Source: an uncultured Lachnospiraceae bacterium
GTDB lineage: Bacteria; Bacillota; Clostridia; Lachnospirales; Lachnospiraceae
Reading direction: 5' to 3'
Length of the DNA: 37,617 nt
Assembly (NCBI GenBank): GCA_910585215.1
Contig: CAJUDQ010000032.1
Location: 1-37,617 of the forward strand
The notes below the pieces were generated by a model that saw only the letters and a program-made list of their open reading frames with translations, was not told the DNA's origin and ran no database searches. Position 1 is the first letter of the stretch; every line of letters starts with the position of its first letter. This document shows positions 32,372 to 37,617 of the stretch, piece after piece. The translations under genes and the position numbers were made by a program.

Positions 32372-32973
32372 TGTTTCATCTAATAGCGGCCGTAATGGTC
32401 ATGGGTATTTCTGCGCTGGTAATACAAATATTTTCCAGAGCAGATAAGGAGCTGCCAAAAATTCCGGTTTCCTTTCTCTTTATCTGTATGGCAGTTTCGG
32501 GCTTTGTTGTTTTGGCGGGGAAAGAAACATTGGTTTATGTTGTGCCATTATTAATTTTGGGGCTGATATCTGCGTATACAGACTATTACACGAAACAGCT
32601 ATATGACATTGTAAGTATTGCTGCACTGGTTTTAGGTATTTTTATGATGTGCATAAGAAATCTCTCTTTGATAAGTGGATTTGGAACAGCACTTTTCTTT
32701 GTTTTTTCTTTATTTGTTATAAAGTGTATGGGATTTGGAGATGTCCTTTTATTGGCGGCAGCTTATCCATATACTGCCTGTATCATGGATAGGAAATGGA
32801 ATATAACAGGGAATGACCTTATCTTGTTTGCTTTTGTATTACAGATATTTGCAGCATTGTTTTTTAGTGTTGTGGTTAATGTCAGGCATTTAAGGCATGA
32901 CCGGAAATATAGAACCTGTTTTGGACCATATTACCTAGCGGCGCTGCTGGTATTTATCAGTGTGGCGGCATAG
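32371..32973 (+). CDS. A24-type prepilin peptidase-like membrane protease
   Basis: 200 residues with about six membrane segments. The two catalytic aspartates of A24 aspartic peptidases are visible: D71 in AYTD-YYTKQLYD (the D-x7-D/N pattern) and D124 in MGFGD (GxGD). The N-terminal methylase domain of full-length PilD is absent, as in short archaeal or Flp-type enzymes. It would cleave the leader of type IV pilin-like proteins, whose genes are not in this window. Translation is coupled to the gene before it. A prepilin peptidase inside a relaxase-VirD4 operon is unusual. Confidence 0.75.
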   Translation: MFHLIAAVMVMGISALVIQIFSRADKELPKIPVSFLFICMAVSGFVVLAGKETLVYVVPLLILGLISAYTDYYTKQLYDIVSIAALVLGIFMMCIRNLSLISGFGTALFFVFSLFVIKCMGFGDVLLLAAAYPYTACIMDRKWNITGNDLILFAFVLQIFAALFFSVVVNVRHLRHDRKYRTCFGPYYLAALLVFISVAA

Positions 32974-32997
32974 AAGAAAAGGAACTGGAGGTGTTTC

Positions 32998-34143
32998 ATG
33001 GAGCAAGATTATATCGATTGGGTTGATTGGGAAAAAATTGGCCAGGAAGAATATAAAACAAAAATATCAACATGTACAAAAAGATTAGATAGTCAGCAGG
33101 AAAAGCTGTTTCTTAAAATTTTTGACAGTATCAAAGAAGCAGGAGGTACAGAAAAAAGAGTGCTGCATGTGCTGCTGGAAGAAAGTGTAAATAAATATAA
33201 GGAAGAAACGCTGCAGATTTTACTTGAATACCTGAAGAAAGATAAGAAGCTGGAGCAGGTGTTTTTGGAATTAGAATTTTATAAGAAGAAAGCGCAGGGG
33301 GCAGAAGAAAAAAGCAGGCTGTTGAAAAAAGAAATCATGGGGTTAAAAGTGAAAAAACGGGAATTGGAGGAAATGCTGGCAGAATGGAAAGAAAGGCTTT
33401 CGTTAATAGAACAGGAAAACAGGGATTACAGGGAGCAGAAAGAGATACTTTTGCAGATACAGGAAACTGTGGAGCAGATAGCGGCTGGAAGCGAAGAGAT
33501 AAAAGAATGGCCGAAGCAGTTTGCATTTGTGCAAAAAAAAGAACAGCAGCTTGATGATAGTATAAATGTTCCAGTAATAGAAACAGATAAAAAAGAAATA
33601 GATAAAGATATTTCGATAGTAGACGCTGAGGAAAAAGAAAGAGCAGTGAATGTCCTAGTAACAGAAGATATTCCAATAAAAGCAGAAGAAGAAAAAAAGG
33701 AAGCAGCGGAGAAACAGGAAGAGATAGAGGCAGCCGGGGAAGCGTTTTATGAAGAATTTCAAGGGATTGCACTTGAAAATGCCATTGACCCGGAAGAATA
33801 TGGAACATTTATGGAGGCGGCGCCGGGTGAAATCTTGTACTATCCTCTGGAGGAAGAAGATGAAACAGGAGAAGAATTTGAAGAGGCTGGAAAAAATCAG
33901 AGAGTCAATTTCTTTAACAATCTTCTAGAAAAAATGGATTTTGGCCGTTTTCAGAAACTAAAATCCTCGGAACAGCTTTCAAAATTGTTTGAATTAATGG
34001 AGGGCAGGCAGATTTCAAGAGAAGAAAAGAAGGTATTTATGAGAGTAATTCAGGAAAGTGAGAAAGAAGACTATGTAAAAATTTACCAGTATATTAAAGA
34101 AGGAAGAGAAAAAGAGTTGTTAGAGGAGGAATGGCATGGATGA
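32998..34143 (+). CDS. Large acidic coiled-coil protein of the transfer operon
   Basis: 381 residues, GGAGG before the ATG. Helices and coiled coil at about 85-165, a very Glu-rich middle section and a folded-looking C-terminus (about 300-381: FNNLLEKMDFGRFQKLKSSE, IQESEKEDYVKIYQYI). No family recognised. It overlaps the next gene by 8 bases, suggesting coupled synthesis with the PcfB-like protein. Confidence 0.65.
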   Translation: MEQDYIDWVDWEKIGQEEYKTKISTCTKRLDSQQEKLFLKIFDSIKEAGGTEKRVLHVLLEESVNKYKEETLQILLEYLKKDKKLEQVFLELEFYKKKAQGAEEKSRLLKKEIMGLKVKKRELEEMLAEWKERLSLIEQENRDYREQKEILLQIQETVEQIAAGSEEIKEWPKQFAFVQKKEQQLDDSINVPVIETDKKEIDKDISIVDAEEKERAVNVLVTEDIPIKAEEEKKEAAEKQEEIEAAGEAFYEEFQGIALENAIDPEEYGTFMEAAPGEILYYPLEEEDETGEEFEEAGKNQRVNFFNNLLEKMDFGRFQKLKSSEQLSKLFELMEGRQISREEKKVFMRVIQESEKEDYVKIYQYIKEGREKELLEEEWHG

Positions 34144-35251
34144 TATAAGCGGGGCAGCGCAGATATTAGAGGTTTCTATCAACGGCATGACAATGGCAGG
34201 GCGGGCTACCATAGAAACTGCAAAAATTGTACAAAGAATGTTGTTGCTTTCTACTAGTTTTTTTAAGTTTATAGCTACAGCTCCATTTAAAAGCCGTAAA
34301 TATTTAAAATATAAGAAAGTCAGAGGAAAAACAAATATTGATAACTTAAAACAAAAAGGTGGAACGCTAGAAATGTTTGTTTTTAGTAAGGAAGCATATG
34401 ATTTATTTGAAAAGCAGGCTTCTAAATGGGGAATTCTTTATCACAAGAATCCAAGATTTGATAGGAAAAAATTTGAGGATAATGGAAAGGTATATATTTC
34501 TTTTCCTGCTGAGCAAGCACCAATGATGGAAAAACTTGTGGAATATATAAAGAGCGTAACAATACGTGAAAAAACAAAAAAGGCAGAAAAAGAAGCAGAT
34601 AATTTGGGCTTAAAGGGAAAAAAAAGAAAAGATTTTGTTACATCACTTGTGGTTACAGAAAAAAATAAATTTGATTTAAGCAATCATATCGCTCATTTTG
34701 ATGAATACTGTAAAAATTCCGGCATACAGGATTGTGATGATGTTACTTATAATACAGAAATGCAGAATTGTTATGGAAATTATTATATTGAGGCAAGGGC
34801 TGAAATTGTAAACAGAGCTGATGTAAAAAAAAAGGATGCACTAATAGGATTGAAATTATTTGAAAATTCTAAAATAGAAGAGAAAGAAAAAAGAATAAGA
34901 AATGGAGCACAAACAATTCAAATATCGGAAGATGATATTGTGGATTTTAACAAAGATGAAAATGCAATAAAGTGTAAAACTGGAATAAAAGATATAGAAG
35001 GAAAGGATATTTTTTTATGGGTAAAATTGAAAGATTTGTATTCAGATAAAGCAGAAATTCACACTGCGGTTATGGATGAAGATAGTGAGATTATATTGAC
35101 TAATTTTAGAGAAGATAAAAAAATGATTATGGATGGCAAAGGTTTGATGGAAAGCCTAAATAAATATAAAGAGGAAAAACCTGAATCAGAAAACAAAACA
35201 AAAACAAAGTTAGAAAAGGTTCCAGAACAAAAGCCGGTTATGAAAAGATAA
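34136..35251 (+). CDS. PcfB-like protein (DUF3801)
   Basis: 371 residues. Residues about 60-155 (LKQKGGTLEMFVFSKEAYDL, FEKQASKWGILYHKNPRFD, KVYISFPAEQAPMMEKLVEY) match DUF3801, the PcfB family, which is encoded next to VirD4-type coupling proteins in Gram-positive conjugative elements. The rest is charged and less conserved. It is immediately upstream of the coupling-protein gene, as in pCF10 pcfB-pcfC and Tn1549-like elements. It probably helps dock the relaxosome on the coupling protein. Confidence 0.82.
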   Translation: MDDISGAAQILEVSINGMTMAGRATIETAKIVQRMLLLSTSFFKFIATAPFKSRKYLKYKKVRGKTNIDNLKQKGGTLEMFVFSKEAYDLFEKQASKWGILYHKNPRFDRKKFEDNGKVYISFPAEQAPMMEKLVEYIKSVTIREKTKKAEKEADNLGLKGKKRKDFVTSLVVTEKNKFDLSNHIAHFDEYCKNSGIQDCDDVTYNTEMQNCYGNYYIEARAEIVNRADVKKKDALIGLKLFENSKIEEKEKRIRNGAQTIQISEDDIVDFNKDENAIKCKTGIKDIEGKDIFLWVKLKDLYSDKAEIHTAVMDEDSEIILTNFREDKKMIMDGKGLMESLNKYKEEKPESENKTKTKLEKVPEQKPVMKR

Positions 35252-35261
35252 GGAGGGCAGG

Positions 35262-37538
35262 ATGCAGAAAAAAAAGATTCCGTGGTTAATATATGGGATT
35301 TTGGGAATATTTGCAGCTTACTTTGGTTATCTTTGCGCGGCAGTATACCAGCCACAGGGAAATATTTTTCTCATGTATAACCAGCTGATGGAAAATTTAA
35401 ATCAGCCGTTTCAGAATTACTGGAACCAGTATTCCATTTATGGGATTCTTCTCTTTTTCTCTGTTTATGTTTTTATTGTCTTTTTTCATATTATGGGCAG
35501 GAAAAACTATATGTTTGGTAAAGAGTACGGCTCTTCCAGCCTTGCGGACCCAAAAGTACTGACAAAAGAACTGGCGGACCATGATAATAAAAGAAAAGAC
35601 AATGTTGTGGTAGAGACAAAAACAAAGACAGGAGTAAAAACACAGATAGTAAATACTATGAACCGCCGTATTTCAGAGAATATTGAAATGACGATTGATA
35701 CAAAAGTGACTGATTTGAATAACAACATCTTTGTAATTGGAGGTTCTGGAGCTGGAAAATCTTTTAAGTTTGCAAAACCAAACCTTATGCAGCTTTTTGG
35801 AAGCTATATTGTCACTGACCCAAAAGGAGAAATGGCACGCGACAGCGCAGGCTTTCTAAAAAAGCATGGATATAAAATAAAAGTGTTAAATTTATTAAAT
35901 GCTAAAGAAATGAAAAAGTCCATTCATTATAACCCGTTTACATATTTAAAAGAAGATACAGATGTGATTCGTTTGATTAACCAGATGATTGCTAATACTA
36001 CCCCAAAAGGGGCGAGTGCCGGTTCTGACCCATTTTGGGAGAAAGCGGAAACCATGCTCTGGCTGGCGCTTTTCTTCTATGTATGGAAAGAAGGGGTAGT
36101 GATGTCAGACGGGAGTGTCCAGCGAAATTTTCCGGCGGTTATGGAGCTTTTGAAAAAAGCAGAGTTTAAAACTGACAGCAGGGGAAACAAGATGGATTCG
36201 GAGCTGGACAAGATGATGAAAAGTTTGGAAGGAGAAAATGCAGACCATCCAGCAGTGGTCAATTATAACAAATCCATGCGCGGGGCTGCGGATACAGTAC
36301 GCTCCATTATTATATCAGCCAATGCAAGACTGGCAGTGATGGGGAATGACGTAATTCTTGACTTATTATCGGAAGATGAGATTGATATTGAAACAATAGG
36401 AAGAGAAAAAACCATTCTGTACTGTGTCATTCCGGATACGGATAAATCCTACAACTTTATTATTGGAATGTTATACAGTCAGATTTTTAGTGAACTGTAT
36501 TATCAGGCAGATTTTGTATATGGTGGAAGCCTCCCAGTACATGTCACTTTTTTATTCGACGAATTCGCGAACGTCGCTCTCCCAGATGACTTTTGTTCTC
36601 TTTTAAGCACTATGCGTTCCAGAAATATCAGTTCTATTATTATTATTCAAAATATGGCGCAGATTAAAAAACTTTTTGAAAAAGATTATGAATCTATTCC
36701 GGGCAACTGCGATACTATGATTTATCTGGGCGGCAATGAGCAAAGCACCCATAAGTTTGTATCAGAAAATATGGGAAAAATGACGATTGATAAGCGCAGC
36801 CACAGCGAAACCAAAGGAAAACAAGGGAGCGTAAGCAGTTCAAACGATGTGATTGGCAGGGAGCTTCTTATGCCGGATGAAGTACGCAAGTTGAAGAAAA
36901 GCAAATGTATTGTGTTTATCAGAGGATATGACCCTGTGGTGGATGATAAGATTAAGACATGGCAGCACCCATTGTGGAAAGAGTTTTGTTCCACGCAAAA
37001 AGGATATCAGTATGACGCACGTTTAGAGCGTTTAAATAAGGAAAAGTTATTTTTTTACCCAGCAGAAATAGAGTCTTTAAAACGGCTGGACATTATAAAA
37101 GAAAAAGAATACAGATATGAAAAAGAAGTTGCAGAAAAAACTGGTGTGGAACCTCCAAAGGAATATAAAAAAAGAGTGCTGCAAATGGAACTTTCGGATT
37201 TAATGAGCCTGAACCTTGATGAAATGACAGAGATTGATTTGCTGAATCTTGACATGGATAAAATTAAGGAAAATCGACTGCGCATGGAGGAGGAGCAGGA
37301 AAAGAAACGGATTCTTTTGGAGAAACAAAAAGAAAGTCAGTTAGATGTCCAGTCCCTGACAGAAAAAGAAGCGATGGCAGTTTTGATGTTACGACAGAGA
37401 GAGTTTCGCGACAGCCAGATTAAGATACTGTTAAGGCTTGTCCATACCAATAAAAACTGGGAGGTAATCGTAAATTATTTCGATGCAGAGGATTCAGAAG
37501 AGGAAATTAGAAAATTTGTAGACAAACTGGCGGGGTAA
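35262..37538 (+). CDS. virD4: VirD4/TraG-type coupling protein
   Basis: 758 residues, AGGAGG before the ATG. Two N-terminal membrane helices (about 8-28 and 58-77), then a hexameric ATPase domain with Walker A GGSGAGKS (160-167), VTDPKGEM after it and Walker B VTFLFDEFANV (D433, E434). It links the relaxosome to the secretion channel and powers DNA export. The C-terminal about 200 residues are charged helices. In this element class the next genes encode the channel (Maff2, TrsE/VirB4-like and others), but the contig ends here. Confidence 0.95.
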   Translation: MQKKKIPWLIYGILGIFAAYFGYLCAAVYQPQGNIFLMYNQLMENLNQPFQNYWNQYSIYGILLFFSVYVFIVFFHIMGRKNYMFGKEYGSSSLADPKVLTKELADHDNKRKDNVVVETKTKTGVKTQIVNTMNRRISENIEMTIDTKVTDLNNNIFVIGGSGAGKSFKFAKPNLMQLFGSYIVTDPKGEMARDSAGFLKKHGYKIKVLNLLNAKEMKKSIHYNPFTYLKEDTDVIRLINQMIANTTPKGASAGSDPFWEKAETMLWLALFFYVWKEGVVMSDGSVQRNFPAVMELLKKAEFKTDSRGNKMDSELDKMMKSLEGENADHPAVVNYNKSMRGAADTVRSIIISANARLAVMGNDVILDLLSEDEIDIETIGREKTILYCVIPDTDKSYNFIIGMLYSQIFSELYYQADFVYGGSLPVHVTFLFDEFANVALPDDFCSLLSTMRSRNISSIIIIQNMAQIKKLFEKDYESIPGNCDTMIYLGGNEQSTHKFVSENMGKMTIDKRSHSETKGKQGSVSSSNDVIGRELLMPDEVRKLKKSKCIVFIRGYDPVVDDKIKTWQHPLWKEFCSTQKGYQYDARLERLNKEKLFFYPAEIESLKRLDIIKEKEYRYEKEVAEKTGVEPPKEYKKRVLQMELSDLMSLNLDEMTEIDLLNLDMDKIKENRLRMEEEQEKKRILLEKQKESQLDVQSLTEKEAMAVLMLRQREFRDSQIKILLRLVHTNKNWEVIVNYFDAEDSEEEIRKFVDKLAG

Positions 37539-37541
37539 AAT

Positions 37542-37568
37542 TTTTATTATATTACAAAAAATAGTGAA
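37542..37568. promoter_or_regulatory. Transfer-region repeat, copy D (cut by the adapter)
   Basis: 27 bases after the virD4 stop match the first 27 bases of copy A with one mismatch. The TCCAGTTGGA box would lie just beyond but is replaced by adapter. A further operon presumably starts here. Confidence 0.7.
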
Positions 37569-37617
37569 AGATCGGAAGAGCGTCGTGTAGGGAAAGAGTG
37601 TGTCAGTACGTGTAGAT
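37569..37617. other. Illumina TruSeq P5 adapter and index (artefact)
   Basis: AGATCGGAAGAGCGTCGTGT followed by AGGGAAAGAGTGT (37569-37601) is the Illumina universal adapter in reverse orientation. It is followed by GTCAGTAC (37602-37609), the reverse complement of the i5 index I remember as D508, and by GTGTAGAT (37610-37617), the next bases of the P5 oligonucleotide. It is library contamination, not part of the genome. Confidence 0.98.

Noticed and set aside
33335..33808. 157-codon minus-strand open frame
   Set aside because: Antisense of a Glu-rich coiled-coil gene; composition is a mirror of that, not a protein family.
1..37617. Insertion sequences, tRNA/rRNA genes and riboswitches
   Set aside because: None recognised by eye on either strand; the Rpn protein is annotated transposase-like in databases but has no IS ends here.

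Overview
The window is low-GC Firmicutes DNA, most likely from a gut Clostridium relative of the Lachnospiraceae type. This rests on base composition, AGGAGG ribosome sites, TTG/GTG starts, a Hol_Tox-type small toxin, an Rpn-family protein and a Tn1549/CTn-like conjugation module; no species can be named. Positions 1-2.9 kb look chromosomal: an amino-acid-type dCache chemoreceptor and a small conserved protein closed by a terminator. From about 2.94 kb to the end the DNA is one integrative conjugative element (ICE) that also carries plasmid-like replication and partition genes. The last 49 bases are not biological: they are an Illumina TruSeq P5 adapter with its index, so the contig stops artificially inside the conjugation region and the right end of the element is missing.

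Layout. 2.9-6.3 kb is the integration and control end: a candidate attachment core, a tyrosine integrase, decayed fragments, a lambda-like divergent repressor/Cro switch with five matching 13-bp operators, and three tiny ribbon-helix-helix (RHH) proteins around TGACGTCA operators; a copy of this site also precedes the integrase. 6.3-8.4 kb holds small hypothetical genes, one broken by a frameshift. 8.4-13.4 kb is the DNA-maintenance block: ParM-like filament protein, ParR-like protein, SSB, a Rep_3-like initiator carrying a second copy of the ParR-like domain, a DNA adenine methylase, a lipoprotein and a duplicated winged-helix protein. 13.5-20.4 kb is accessory: three paralogous small membrane proteins interrupted by a deleted DNA methylase, a YopX protein with a membrane anchor, a PcfJ-like protein, a DUF3991/Toprim primase-like protein and more small membrane proteins.

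20.4-37.5 kb is the surface and transfer half: a CAP-domain exoprotein, a 1659-residue InlB-repeat surface protein, a type I toxin/antisense RNA pair, a MOBP-like oriT, a striking 0.49-kb array of 26 palindromic AGATATCT-type sites at exact 11-bp steps, an Rpn nuclease, a MobC-like accessory protein, a relaxase, coiled-coil proteins, an A24 prepilin-peptidase-like protein, PcfB/DUF3801 and the VirD4-type coupling protein. A repeated intergenic element ending in an inverted TCCA-GT-TGGA box stands before the surface protein, the mobilization genes and the following transfer operon; a fourth, adapter-truncated copy follows virD4. These copies suggest a shared transfer regulon that includes the giant surface protein.

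Working model (inference): the XRE switch and RHH proteins hold the element quiet; on induction it excises, replicates and partitions like a plasmid (Rep, SSB, ParM/ParR-like), the relaxase nicks oriT, and VirD4 delivers the strand to a type IV channel whose genes lie beyond the contig end.
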